Assembly: GCA_034401795.1 (NCBI GenBank)
Contig: CM067370.1
Coordinates: forward strand, 50,318,414 to 50,382,413
Direction: 5' to 3'
Length of the DNA: 64,000 nt
Source: Chaetoderma sp. LZ-2023a
Lineage: Eukaryota; Mollusca; Caudofoveata; Chaetodermatida; Chaetodermatidae
Shown here: piece by piece, positions 28,291-39,800 of the stretch
Layout: each line of letters begins with the position of its first letter
Position numbering within the stretch: the stretch's first letter is position 1
Translations under genes and position numbers: made by a program
The notes under the pieces: generated by a model
Seen by the model: only the letters and a program-made list of their open reading frames with translations
What the model was told of the DNA's origin: nothing
The model's database searches: none

Positions 28291-28315
28291 ACATCATTGA
28301 TTCGAAATGGAGGAA

Positions 28316-28618
28316 TCCAGTTTTAGCTACTCCCCGCCCATCTCTAGCTAAGTTCCACCCACGCGTTGTCCGTGTTGGGAACCATCGATCACTGTACTCT
28401 TTGAATCTCTATTTCCAAAAAAATATGCAGGTAAGCGGTTAACTATTTTGAAAGTAATTTGACTTCGTGCCCAGTCAAATTACTTTCAAAATATTCAATC
28501 GAGTAATTCATGACGTAATCAAGTAATTCATAACATATTTGATTATGACACCAGCCTACACGTCATGTAGTTGATTATGACGTCATATGATTGATGAAAA
28601 AAACTGGATTTCTCCATT
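28316..28618 (+). mobile_element. Palindromic MITE, family P, with terminal inverted repeats
   Basis: About 303 bp. It begins AATGGAGGAATCCAGTTTT and ends AAAACTGGATTTCTCCATT, a near-perfect terminal inverted repeat. The central palindrome (TTTTGAAAGTAATTTGACTT and its complement) and one TGACGTCA site follow the family plan. Target-site duplication is not clear. Confidence 0.8.
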
Positions 28619-29716
28619 ATCAGTACATATTATAACTTCAACTGCGCACTGATGTTTCTAACCATGACACCACGTGGATCATCCATCACATAAAATGGGA
28701 ATTGTCTATATTGCTATTATCATATATGTGCAGTTAATTTAGCAACAGTTTCCAGCCCTTCTAATGATAGGTATGAATCGTCTAAATGTATTGATAAGTG
28801 AACTTTTAGATTTTAGTGTTTAGTTTTCAGTCTTTATTTTTTTGATTACTGTTATGTCCTGTTATGTCTACTACATCACTGTAAACAATCCCACATAATG
28901 GTTGTCAGTTTGACGAATCATTGCATTTGTAGGATCACAATCTCTTTAACTGGTTCGTTATTCGTCCCTATCTCTATGGCACGCTTTGTTCGTATATGTT
29001 TTCTTAGAATGTAACGGATGTAGCTATTGCAATATATGTTTCTTTTATATTATTATACTCGTATACATATTCCTCTTTGTGTAGAATCAGAGAACAGTTA
29101 GGTAGCCGTGTTAGTCTGTATGCCTATAGACAAGTGAAACAATTTAAAGCTATCATTTGGCCTTATTTAACAAGTCTAGTCTCGGTTTTACGACCTTTCC
29201 TGTCTTGGTTATGTAATTTCTTATTTACATGTTGATTTATCTGTGTGGTGTGCTGTTGCGAAACGTTTAGCCCAAGAATTTGACAAAGATAACTTGAGTT
29301 TTTCATCTACATTGATCTGCATACCCCAACCCAATCACGTGATCATTAAGCGTTATAACGTACAGCTACTCCTCAGGGCAAATTAGGCAGACATGTCATG
29401 TGTTGCTTGAAATCTATATATAAAACGTATGTGTCAACAATTAATTAGCACCGTTTGTAACGGTTCATCCAACGTCATATCGGAAGTACTAAAGTTCAGT
29501 TTGGAAAACATTGCTGTTTCTTTAATAGCTTTTATAAGTTATATCTATGATGTGAATACTGCTGTTTACATCATCGCTCTCAGATGTTTGTTTGGTTTGG
29601 TTTGTATCAACACATTAGTAGAAACCTCACGCACCAATAGTTGATGGATGTAAATAAATTTTGGAATACTCAAATTTTTGTAACATGATTGTGTTGATGT
29701 GATGCGTTGTTACTGC
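28619..29716. other. Intergenic, nothing firm
   Basis: AT-rich. A short segment near 29097-29125 (TTAGGTAGCCGTGTTAGTCT) resembles a motif I associate with interspersed repeats in other animals. No gene seen. Confidence 0.35.
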
Positions 29717-29780
29717 GTATGTATGATTACTATATTCTGCGGTTGCAGTATTACAAACATCCTACAGCTGCGATCAGTCC
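29717..29780 (-). mobile_element. LINE 3' end, severely 5'-truncated
   Basis: GTATGTATGATTACTATATT and the following CTGCGGTTGCAG..CATCCTACAGCTGCGATCAGTCC match the 3' ends at 41026 and 60860. All are on the minus strand and all end in a (GTAT)n stub. Only about 65 bp of the element remain. Confidence 0.75.
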
Positions 29781-29783
29781 ATC

Positions 29784-31520
29784 TGTAGTTCGGATCGACC
29801 GGTTAGGTACCGGCTGTACCAGCTAAGCTGGGTACGCGCCGCCCGTCCTGGATTCGTTCCCTGAACACATCCCCCCCCCCACCTTGGGTAGAGCTATAAG
29901 CGTATAAGAGCCCATGAGAGAGATCGCGTTGTAAAAACATCTTTAATAATTATACCTTATCTGTATAAACGGTCCCGATGACTAAAAGGCACCGTAACGG
30001 TCTTAGGACCGCTAGTTATAATTTCTGTATCTGTTTATAGTTATTCATATTTTCTGTACGGTGTTTTTACTAACCACCCGTAGTAGGGTCCTCAACCTGT
30101 ACTTTATATATTATTCTGATCGTTTTACATTGTATTGTTAATTTGGTTAGTTTTATATATGGCAAGTAGCCATTAGTTTACATGTTTTGTTTAGTTATAG
30201 AAAAATATAGGACTGCAGTGCACGTAGGAAACACTATATAGCAACATTCGTATATGCAGCACGTTCGCCCGCCACCAACAATTTTTCACTGAGGTCGCTG
30301 TCCGTGCTATAACTCTGTTTAGCCCGGCATGCTACCAACTAAAAACCTTTCTATTCAGCTCGATAGGATAGGTTTAATATGATAAGAGATAATCTCTTCG
30401 GCAGGAGACGCATAGTGTACACCTCTTTTCCAGTAGTTGCGATAATTTATCCCCGCACTCCGGCAGGGTTGTGTAAGGTTGGCCAACATACCTAATGGGC
30501 CTCATATTTCTAAGTTATTGTCTCTCTTTATGTTCCACTAAACCTTATGGCTTCTTAATTGTTTGGATGCCCCTATCCGCACCATGGACTGATCCGACCC
30601 TGGAAATTATTGGGGTTTCCGAGCGGTGATGGCCAGGATGTGGTGTCACACACATTCCCCGCGTATCTTCGAATACTTAGTAGTTAGTTACCCTTGCCAA
30701 TGTAGGAAGCACTGCTAAAACATATCTTAATTATTATTGTCTTTTATCTGCTGAACAATCCTCCCCCACCGCAGTGCATAGGTGGGCAACTCGCGTTTAA
30801 ACCTAGCGTCAGGTTAAAAAGTTAGCTCCGTAGGACCTGGTGACGGGCGAGATGCGCATCCCCACCGAATTCCATATGAATGTCTGGGCATGATATTACG
30901 ATCTGCAACACCCTCACAGGAAGGACATTCACGGTGGGTATTCGTCTCTCTTACCCCCACCATAACGATAGATCCGTTGCCTAAAATGCTTTTGTGAAAA
31001 GTAACCAATGTCCTGTGATGTTTTATCTGGTTACGGAGCAAGATGTCCGGATTCTTACCCAGTTCTGAGATCTTGCAATGTAACATGTATGCACGCTGTC
31101 TTCAGTATTGATGTCTTGGGCCATCCATTCTCAATGACAACCGTATCTAAAGGCTAGGTAGACGCCAGCCATTTGCGGCCTAAAATAAGTCTTTTCTCTA
31201 AAAACTCAATGTGAGGTTAGGCATAGAAGGCCCGCATATAAATAAAAGCGGCAACTACTAATTCAGCATATTGAAAACTACATAAGACGGTGACGTGGGA
31301 ATCCTTTGGGAATCGCTCGGCCCGTCTTTACGTAAAACAGCACGCAACCGTATCGTCATAATTTCACTAGGTATGATCTTTTCTTTACAGCATTTTGGTT
31401 GAATATTAGAGTAAGCCTTTTCGGCCAATACTCTTCTCCCGCTTTAAGCGATGGCGACATTTTCCTGTGACGGAGACCTGCGCGAACAACTCCCTTTATA
31501 TGGGAGGACTTGATCCTGTG
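29784..31520. repeat. Long direct repeat, left copy
   Basis: It begins TGTAGTTCGGATCGACCGG and is homologous to 34011-35975, about 4.2 kb to the right. It lacks about 300 bp present in the right copy (34145-34440). Homology runs to about GATCCTGTGACGA near 31510. It may be a long terminal repeat, or one of two copies of a dispersed repeat. No coding potential is recognised. Confidence 0.8.
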
Positions 31521-31622
31521 ACGATCAGAATGGGAAAAAGAAAACTTTCCATATACGGCTGACTGAATCACCTGCCAAACTTCCAGGTGTGGTCATCCGC
31601 CGTCCATGACGTCACTAAATAG

Positions 31623-31630
31623 TATAAAAG
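31623..31630 (+). promoter_or_regulatory. Candidate TATA box (TATAAAAG)
   Basis: TATAAAAG lies just downstream of a CATGACGTCAC motif and about 160 bp before the zinc-finger ORF. The spacing fits a start site near 31655. This is inferred from sequence only. Confidence 0.5.
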
Positions 31631-31791
31631 GAGAAAGCGCGCTCTGAAACATCGTCTTCCCGTCAAAACGCCACACCAGGGAAGAACAAATAGCATTAGG
31701 CTTCTTTCGTGTCGAAAACAAAATTTTGATGTGCTTTATTATTATTAATTCATTATTACAATACTTGGCCTGAAAAGTTAAAAATGAAGAG

Positions 31792-32082
31792 ATGTCATTC
31801 CTCGAAGATTTAGCGTTGTCGGATTCGTCTGAAGAAGAATCGGTACCAGTTTCAAAAAGATTCCCGTGCAGCTCGTTATTAGCTAGTGGAGAACCCTGTA
31901 CCAGAACTTTTACGAGAAATTCCGACCGCACACTTCATGTTAACAAGGATCATCTCCTCCAGACAGCCTTCTGCGTAATGTATCAGTATCTCTATACCGC
32001 TACCCGCTACGGAGTGACCCATGTGCTCCGTCATCATCACCGTGTGGTAGAAGTGAAATTAATTCCTAGGGAAGAAAACTAG
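31792..32082 (+). CDS. Small ORF with a C2H2-like zinc finger inside a repeat-flanked element
   Basis: 96 codons. An acidic start (LEDLALSDSSEEES) is followed by Cys26, Cys36, His49 and His54, spaced C-x9-C-x12-H-x4-H with Phe40 and Leu48 in the hydrophobic positions of a C2H2 finger. The Cys-Cys loop is longer than in classical fingers. It ends 66 bp before the next ORF. It lies between the two long direct repeats and follows a TATA box, so it probably belongs to a mobile element. No known family was identified. Confidence 0.5.
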   Translation: MSFLEDLALSDSSEEESVPVSKRFPCSSLLASGEPCTRTFTRNSDRTLHVNKDHLLQTAFCVMYQYLYTATRYGVTHVLRHHHRVVEVKLIPREEN

Positions 32083-32148
32083 GATTGTGCCGTTTTAGCC
32101 ACACGTTTTGAATCTCAGTTACCAGTTAAAGTTCTCCCGACCGAGGAG

Positions 32149-32706
32149 ATGGCCCGCACGAAGAATACCACCCGGAGACATCCCGTTAGTCATCATCCTC
32201 CCGCGGCTACCTTGGGAAATATACTGGCACCCAGACATGAAATACTACCCGCAGTTGCATCAGGGAGCACTATGCCACCTCCAGTCACCACATCCACACC
32301 GGTCCTGAAACGGAGCAAGAAGCACACATCCTCCGCAGAATCCAGTCCGGCAGCAACCACATCCATAACCAGCCACAAAACTACAACCACTATATCCGCA
32401 CCCATAGTGTCCGAAGCGATCACATCCAGTCAGCCAATATCGGTAGTTATCACGAGGCCTACGAAGATGGAGATTCCAAGCTACCCGCAGTTGCCATCTC
32501 CTCCTGACCTGACCATAGACGAGGACCGGGACAATCGCAGCCTTCATCTATTAGCATCACTCCAACCCAGTATCCGCATCCCAGTCTTTCTGATCCAGCA
32601 ATCAGGGAGGGTACTACACCTGAACGACCATACGTGGGAAAAAGACGTATCGCTCACACGCAGGATATCCAGCCCGTGCCCAATGTCACTGCAACTCGCC
32701 TCTTGA
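32149..32706 (+). CDS. ORF with a histone H3-like N-terminus, Pro/Ser/Thr-rich
   Basis: 185 codons starting at GAGATGG, a good start context. The protein begins MARTKNTTRR; the mature H3 tail begins ARTKQTARK, so Ala1, Arg2, Thr3, Lys4, Thr6 and Arg8 match. The rest is low-complexity, rich in Ser, Thr, Pro and His, with a PSYPQLPSPPDLTIDEDRD acidic patch near residues 105-123. The frame may continue in another phase to 32882 (a Thr-rich stretch), so the gene could be frameshifted. No catalytic domain is seen. Whether it is expressed is unknown. Confidence 0.45.
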   Translation: MARTKNTTRRHPVSHHPPAATLGNILAPRHEILPAVASGSTMPPPVTTSTPVLKRSKKHTSSAESSPAATTSITSHKTTTTISAPIVSEAITSSQPISVVITRPTKMEIPSYPQLPSPPDLTIDEDRDNRSLHLLASLQPSIRIPVFLIQQSGRVLHLNDHTWEKDVSLTRRISSPCPMSLQLAS

Positions 32707-34010
32707 AGTATACCAAGTCTCGGAAGATGTCATCACCTGCCATATCCGCTCCCGCATCATTGGCTCGACCTACAATTCGACTCACCACCATCGCCACGAC
32801 AACCACCACAGCCACCACGACCATCACGAAGATCGCAGCATCAACCGCCTCAATACCCACCAGCACTACCGCTGTCGTATGAACAGACATTCCAGCACCC
32901 GCAGTAACTGTGAGAGACATTATAGACGCTCATATTCCCGCAAATACCACTTCAGACATTTCCGAAAGTGCCAGTGATAATGAACGCATCTCAGCAGTAA
33001 TAATTCATTCACCGCGACCAACCACCATCAGTGGCGGGACCCAGACTCAGTGGGGAAATTTTCCAGCAGAGGTGTGATCGCTTGTGATACAGCAGAACAT
33101 CAGTGGAAAATTACTAATTATTTATTTATTTTTGAAATACTTTTCTTTTTATTATATATGTTAGATCAATTGAATCCTGTCCCTGGGATGACTATGGTTA
33201 TGCAACACAGCTGCGCAACTTAGTTGCCCAGCTGTTGTATCCCACATAAAATGAGCACTGCAGACTCCGGTGTTGTAAGAACGTCGTGTACGACGTAAAG
33301 TGTACAACACCCTGCAGTGCAATAATGTCATAATCCCATCATGCAGTCTCAGCTATGCTGAGGCTGCCTGATAAACTAACTTTTGAGTTATTATTATGTT
33401 CTATTTTTCTTATTATTTTTCTTCCTGTCTTAGATGTCAGGACGGCTATGGGGTCAGCGAGAGCTGCCCATTGCGGACCCGCTATAACGGGCCGCAAATA
33501 TTTTAAATCAAGATACGTGTTGCGTACCCCTTTATTTACCCAGGGTGCACAAGTAATTTGGTAGTAATGTTTTAAAATACCCCGTACATTATGTACATGT
33601 ATTTTATATACATATATCATTATATAGCCTAGCTTAAATTGTGGTACGTTAGAGCTTGGGTGTTCTCTGCAGAGCTAATAATTATGCGCGCCCAAAGAGA
33701 ACACCCATGCGAGCTATTTTTTAGGAATCATTAGCTAAATAAAGTTAAAAACACGTACCAAAAATATTAAAACAAAAAAAGAAAAGACCTGGGAAAATAA
33801 TTCCAGGTAAAAGATTAAAAACTAAAAGTATGCCTCCCCTCTCCTCTTTGTCACCTCTATGTGTTCTGTCTCTTAAATGCGCGTCTTTTGCGTCACTACA
33901 CCTCTCCGGCCGAAGTCTATAATTCCTGCGTAGCGTACGCCCGTGCATCGATCCGCAATGCGCGATCATTTGCCACGGATGGCAAACTAGGAGGGGGTGG
34001 GGTGGGGTGA
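32707..34010. other. Rest of the interior between the long direct repeats
   Basis: Contains a T-rich stretch near 33120-33165, then short inverted repeats: CAACACAGCTGCGCAACTT against GTTGCCCAGCTGTTG near 33200-33240, and GTGTACGACGTAAAGTGTAC near 33287. A further pair, GGGTGTTCTCTGC and AAAGAGAACACCC, lies near 33658-33705. No reverse transcriptase or integrase is seen. Confidence 0.5.
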
Positions 34011-35975
34011 TGTAGTTCGGATCGACCGGTCAGGTGCCGGCCATACCGGCTAAACTGGGTACGCGCCGCCCATCCTGGATTCGTTCCCTGAACACGACCC
34101 CCCGCCCCCTGGGTAGAGCTATAAGGGTATATGAGCCTATGAGACACCCATCGGTGTACGAGAACTTTCGTCTTAGCAGTACTGTTATTGTATCTCTTAC
34201 TGACTACTCGTTAGACATCCTATATTGTGATTACTGTCCTGAGTTCGATACGCTCCCGTCATGGACTGCTTGCGGGAGTCCTGTTTGCAGAAACCAGCAT
34301 GTGGGAATTTTCCAGTTTCCAGAGAACGCATCAACTCACGTCAAACCAAGGATGACGTATCAATTTCAGTAACTTGATAGCCCATACTTAAGAATGGCTA
34401 CCGATTATTCTAGTAACTATACTTAACATTTTAATTATTCCGTTAATTACATCTTTAAAAATTATACCTTATCTGTATAAACGGTCTCGATGACTAAAAG
34501 GCACCGTAACGGTCTTAGGACCACTAGTTATAATTTCTGTATCTGTTTATAGTTATTCTTATTTTCTGTAAGGTGTTTTTACTAACCACACCGTAGTAGG
34601 TTCCTCAACCTGTACTTTATATATTATTCTGATCATTTTACATGGTATTGTTAATTTGGTTAGTTTTATATATGGCAAGTAGCCATTAGTTTATATGTTT
34701 TGTTTAGTTATACAAAAATATAGGACTGCAGTGCACGTAGGAAACACTAAACAGCAACATTCGTATACGCAGCACGTTCTCCCGCCACCAACAATTTTTC
34801 ACTGAGGTCGCTGTCCGTGCTATAACTCTGTTTAGCTCGGTATGCTACCAACTAAAAACCTTTCTATTCAGCTCGATAGGATAGGTTTAATATGATTAGA
34901 GACAATCTCTTCGGCAAGATACGCATAGTGTATGCCTCTTTTCCGGCAGTTGCGATAATTTAGCCCCGCACTCCGGCAAGGTTGTTTAAGATTGGCCAAC
35001 ATACCTAATGCGCCTCATATTTCTAAGTTATTGTCTCTCTTCAAGTTCCACTAAGCCTTATGGCTTCTTACTAGTTTGGATGTCCCTATCCGCACCATGG
35101 ACTGATCGGACCCTGGGAAACTAACGGGGTTTCCGAGCAGTGATGTCCAGGGTGTGGTGTCACACACATTCCCCACGTATCTTCAGATACTTAGTAGTTA
35201 GTTACCCTTGCCAATGTAGGAAGCACTGCTAAAACATATCTTAATTATTTTTTCTTTTATCTGCTGAACAATCCTCCTGCACCGTAGGACCTGGTGACGG
35301 GCAAGATGCGCATTCCCACCGAATTCCGTAAGAATGTCTGGGCATGATATTAAGATCTGCAACGCCCTCACAGGAAGGACATTCACGGTGAGTATTCGTC
35401 TCTTGCCCCCACCATAACGATAGATCAGTTGCCTAAGAATGCTTTTGTGAAAAGTAACCAATGTCCTGTGACGTTTTATGTGGTTACGGAGCGAGATGTT
35501 CGGATTCCTACCCAGTTCGGAGATCTTGCAACGTAACATGTTTGCACGCCGTCTTCAGTATTGATGTCTTGGGGCATCCATTCTCAATGACAACCGTATC
35601 TCAAGGTTATGTAGACACCAGCCATTTGCGGCCTAAAATAGTTCTTGTCTCTAAAAACTCAATGTGAGGTTAGGCATAGAAGAAGGCCCGCATAAATATA
35701 AGCGGCAACTACTAATTCAGCATATTGAAAACTACATAAGACGGTGACATGGGAATCCTTCGGGAATCGCCCATCCTGTCTTCACCTAAAACAGCACGCA
35801 AGCTTATCGTCATAATTTCACTAGGTATTACCGTTTCTTTACAGCATTTTGGTTGAATATTAGAGTAAGCCTTTTCAGCCAATATTCTTCTCCCACTTTA
35901 AGCGATGGTGACATTTTCCTGTGATGGAGGCCCGCGCAAGGCACTTGCCTCTCGCAAGGATTCTGTGACGACGGC
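34011..35975. repeat. Long direct repeat, right copy
   Basis: Begins TGTAGTTCGGATCGACCGG like the left copy and stays closely similar to about 35975, apart from a 300-bp segment (34145-34440) missing on the left. After the homology ends the sequence is unrelated to that following the left copy. Confidence 0.8.
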
Positions 35976-36540
35976 CTACGCGAGGATAATACTCCTCACC
36001 CAAACTAGCACTAGGAGTAGTGCCCGCATGAGGCACGTGATTTTTCGACACTACAAAGGATAATTTTCTTTCGTTTCAGCTTAGAGGTATAATAGCTTAC
36101 ATTAAGTTAATTAGTTACCTCGTGTGCGGGAGCCTCCCTTATGGGGATACCTCTGCGGACCTACGAGTCTGTGGGGTACCTCCGGGAGCCCCACGTTTAA
36201 AAGTTCATCAGGCTGTCTCTATTTCTTGTATTTTCGTATGCTCATTATATTTATCTAGCATACTGGATGGTATGTTTAGGTAAAAATAGTGTATAGACTT
36301 ATGTTAATTAGGTCACCAAATCAGATCTTGTAAGTCCATAGATCACAAACTTGCTATGGACAGGCATACTGGTGACACAAACTCTTGGGATGAGACTGTA
36401 GTGTTTATTGTTCGCGATGATGGTCGCACAGCCCCACTCGACCAATTGAGTTCCACCGGCCTTAGATCACGAAGTGGATCGTCATTCTTTGGCTTCTTGC
36501 TTTGTAGATAGGTATAAGTGGGTGAACTCTGTTTTAGATT
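35976..36540. other. Sequence right of the direct repeat, unrecognised
   Basis: Contains the partly self-complementary CGGGAGCCTCCC and GGTACCTCCGGGAGCCCCAC near 36127-36193. No gene is recognised. Confidence 0.35.
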
Positions 36541-37170
36541 GATTCATAAAGATATTCTCAATTTTTAGTCGTCGCCATATTCCGTTTCTAGCGGCTTAGC
36601 ACAGTATGGACAGGGGGAAGGGTGTCTTGTGGAACTTTCCCGCACGGATTTCAAAACAGTAGCCAGGTAACAGGTGAAAAGCACAGGGAATAGACCATCT
36701 CCCTGTGGGGAGCCGATTGATGTCTCAAACTCTGCAGACTTCACTGACTTGACTTGTACTCTCAGCTTGGTGTGTGCAAGCAGTAGTCTCACTACTCGTA
36801 ACTCATCTTCATTGCAACTGGCCTGGCGCAGTATATCTAGGATCTTTGAGCCTTTAATTGTGTCGAAGGATCATGGCATGTCAATGCCCATTTTGTCGAA
36901 ATCGCAGTGCTTGGACATGACTACTGACACGTGTTCAGCCCATACAATATCTGCGCAGCTGCGTCCACATTTAAAGCCACTTTGACATGACCCGGTGAAT
37001 TCATCGATCTTGTCTCGGATGCAGTATAGAGTAACATTGGATAGGATTTTCCGTGTGCTATGTAGGAGCACAATGGGCCACAGATTGGTTGGGCCAAGTG
37101 GTTTCTTGGGCTTTGGTAGCACGATAATGGTGCCTTTGGCTACAGCCTATAGAGATTCCGGTTCTGTCAC
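36541..37170 (-). pseudogene. Non-LTR retrotransposon reverse transcriptase fragment
   Basis: Minus-strand frames give LPKPKKPLGPTNLWPIVLLH, then GSCQSGFKCGRSCADIVWAE, IGSPQGDGLFPVLFTCYLA and ETEYGDD. These are reverse transcriptase motifs, from the fingers (QSGF, GRS) through S-P-Q-G-D to Y-x-D-D. Frameshifts and a stop directly after YGDD break it. It belongs to the same LINE family as 41026-42715 but lacks the 3' end. Confidence 0.8.
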
Positions 37171-37577
37171 CTATATGTGATAGTATTTGTGACTAGAAAG
37201 GGCACCCAGTTTCTGTACATGAAAAATCATTTGAACAAAGACGACTGTGTCCAATACCTGCACCATTGATATTTTAAGCCGGATCGCCGTAGGGCTAAGT
37301 GTCTTTTTTCCAATATCGTTGCTGAAAGCTGTTACTGTTGTGTTTTAGCATTTGACCGTAAAATAGCATACGTCTTTGAGACACCAAAGTTCGAATATCG
37401 CTCCATTAGAGATAGTTCACCTTGTTTCAGGAATGTCTATTTTGAAAACAATGTTGCTGAAAACTGCTGTTGCGCTTTAGCCCTTTGCTACAAGATTAGC
37501 AGACGTGTTTGGGACTCCGCAGACTTGCTTGGCTCAAATATAGAGGACCCCTCCAGGAGAAGTAGAGTTATTAAAAG

Positions 37578-37615
37578 ATGAAGAAGACGAAGAAGAAGAA
37601 GAAGAAGAAGAATGC
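37578..37615. repeat. (GAA)n microsatellite
   Basis: GAAGAAGACGAAGAAGAAG and further GAA triplets, immediately before the 78-bp minisatellite. Confidence 0.9.
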
Positions 37616-37629
37616 TCGCATTTGGCACA

Positions 37630-38270
37630 ATATGCTGACACTGCAAGTTTCACAACACTTGCCTTGCAAGGATGTCAAAGCCTGGCAGCGTGCTAGGTGC
37701 AAACCACAAAATGCTGACTCCACAAGTTCAACAGAAATCTTTGAGCAAGGTTTCAAGGGCTATCAACGTGCTGGGTGCAAACCACAAAATGCTAACACCA
37801 CAAGTTCTACAATCCTCTTCGTGCAACACAGATTTCAAAGGCTATCAGCGTGATGGGTGCAAACCACAAAATGCTTACACCGGAGGTTCTGCAACACTCC
37901 AGGCAAAGATTCAGGGCTATCAACGTGATGGGTGCAAACAACAAAATGGTGACACCATAAGTTCTACAACACTCGTCATGCACAAATTCAGGCGCTATCA
38001 GCGTGCTGGACGAAAACCACAAAATGCAGACACCACAAGTTCGACAGCCCTCTTCGTGCAAAGAATTCAAAAGCTATCAGCGTGTTGGATGCAAATCACA
38101 ACATGCTGATACCGCAAGATCTCCAACCATCTTTGGGCAAAGGTTCCAAATGCTATCTGCGCACTGGCCGCAAACTACAAAATGCTGACACCGCAAGTTC
38201 TGCAATCCTCTTCGGTTCTACAACCATCTTCGCGCAAAGATTTCAAACGCAATCAACGTGCTGTGTGTAA
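37630..38270. repeat. 78-bp minisatellite, about eight units
   Basis: The anchor GCAAACCACAAAATGCTGAC recurs with AAACCACAAA starting at 37701, 37779, 37861, 37936, 38014, 38093 and 38172. Spacing is 75-82 bp, most often 78-79. Units also share GCTATCAACGTGCTGG and CAAGTTCTACAA. Because 78 is a multiple of three, frames stay open across units. I regard these as artefacts. Confidence 0.9.
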
Positions 38271-39797
38271 ACACCAAAATTCATAGAGCCCATATCTACG
38301 AAATCAGTTCCCGACATAACCACAATACACACTTATTATAGCACGTGCCCTCGTTCAATCTGTCCCAACGGAAATTCTAAGTGAATTCTCTGGTGTTCTC
38401 TGCGAAACGGTGGTGAATTCATCTGTTGCATGAGTTTTGTATGCTTATAATATTTGCGGAATTTCTATTTTGAATCTTCTCAACAATTGTATGATGGCAT
38501 ATATGAGAAGCGATGCTCACATGCTAGAATTAACTCATTAAAAGCATGTTATGAATGTTATTCCACATATAAGATTGATGGATATACGAGCTACTATCTC
38601 TTCATCATTTAAAGATTTGAACCCTTTTTAAACTTGTTATTTATGAATATATCCAATATCCCGTAGTCTTTGCAACAAGAATTTCTGTCATAGACGAACT
38701 CGGAATCACGATCAAATACTACTCTTACTTAGGCAAACTGTTAGGATTCCTAGTATAAATCATCTGTCTTAGATGATTCTTTATTAAGATGCTGAAGTAA
38801 GCATATCTAAGTTGTTTAATCTTAATTTCAAAATGAACATACTCGTCAGGTTGAAATCTTAATATATACTACTCAACGTTTTTAAGGATATTCTATCTAA
38901 ATACCAGAAAACCAAGAATTTCCTACGAGAAGTGAATCCTAATCTAATGTGATTAAAGAAACTGACTATGAAATTTTCTTTGTGCCTGTAAAATGGTCAC
39001 TGTGTAATCAGCCATTAGTGGTCTACTCATTCTTGCCAGGACTGATCCTGAAAAGTGAAGTCTACTGATAGTAAGTGAAGCACGTGTTTTGCCACAGAAT
39101 GCAAAATAATTTATTTTCTCATTGCATTTGAAGGAATGTGCTGATTCCATTTTGCAATAATCCCCCCCACCCCTCACCGCCCCCCCCCCCCCCCCCACAG
39201 ACATCACCTCAGTGCTCAGCAACTTTGTCGTGATATTGGTCTGCTTCAAATCTTCTGAACGCAGCAAAGAGTAGTTGTTGCTCTTGGAATCAGGCAGCAT
39301 CTCATCCTCAGGACATGGAACGGAAATCAGGAAACCGGTTAAGTGAACATGGTGGAGGAGGAGGTGCGAGGTCTACCAAACAATCACACGATAGGTCCTT
39401 AATTGCAATCTTTGCCTGCTAAAGCTGAACAGCCAATTCGGCAATGCTACAGTGTTGCAAACCCACATCAGATACTCGACGGTGGTTGACGATAGCCAAT
39501 TAGACTGTTAGATACAGACTGCATGCCAGCTGTTCGGAACCCGCAGACCTGTTGTGAGCGTACCCTGAGTCAGAGACCTCATCAAGTGAGATTGGAATGG
39601 CATATGGAACACCTCAAGTTGCCTCCTATTCAACGGGAAATTGCCTTGTTCACAGACCAGTATCGATTCCTCTTGGACTTTCATAATGGAAGTGTTTCTG
39701 TGTTGCTATGTCAAAATGAATGATTTGCTGGTGACGACGTGGTCGAAGATTACCGTTACGGTGGAGGTTCAGTCGTGGTATGTATGTATGTATGTAT
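38271..39797. other. Intergenic, nothing recognised
   Basis: No gene or repeat family is identified. A poly-C tract lies at about 39163-39198. The short frames look random. Confidence 0.4.
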
Positions 39798-39800
39798 GTA

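Noticed and set aside
29784-29870. tRNA-like segment at the start of the long direct repeat (CAGCTAAGCTGGGTACGCGC and GGATTCGTTCCC)
   Set aside because: Resembles D- and T-arm pieces, but the anticodon arm is missing and the T-arm stem does not pair; too weak to call.
37672-38109. 145-codon frame over the 78-bp minisatellite
   Set aside because: Open only because the unit length is a multiple of three; the frame drifts with unit-length changes.
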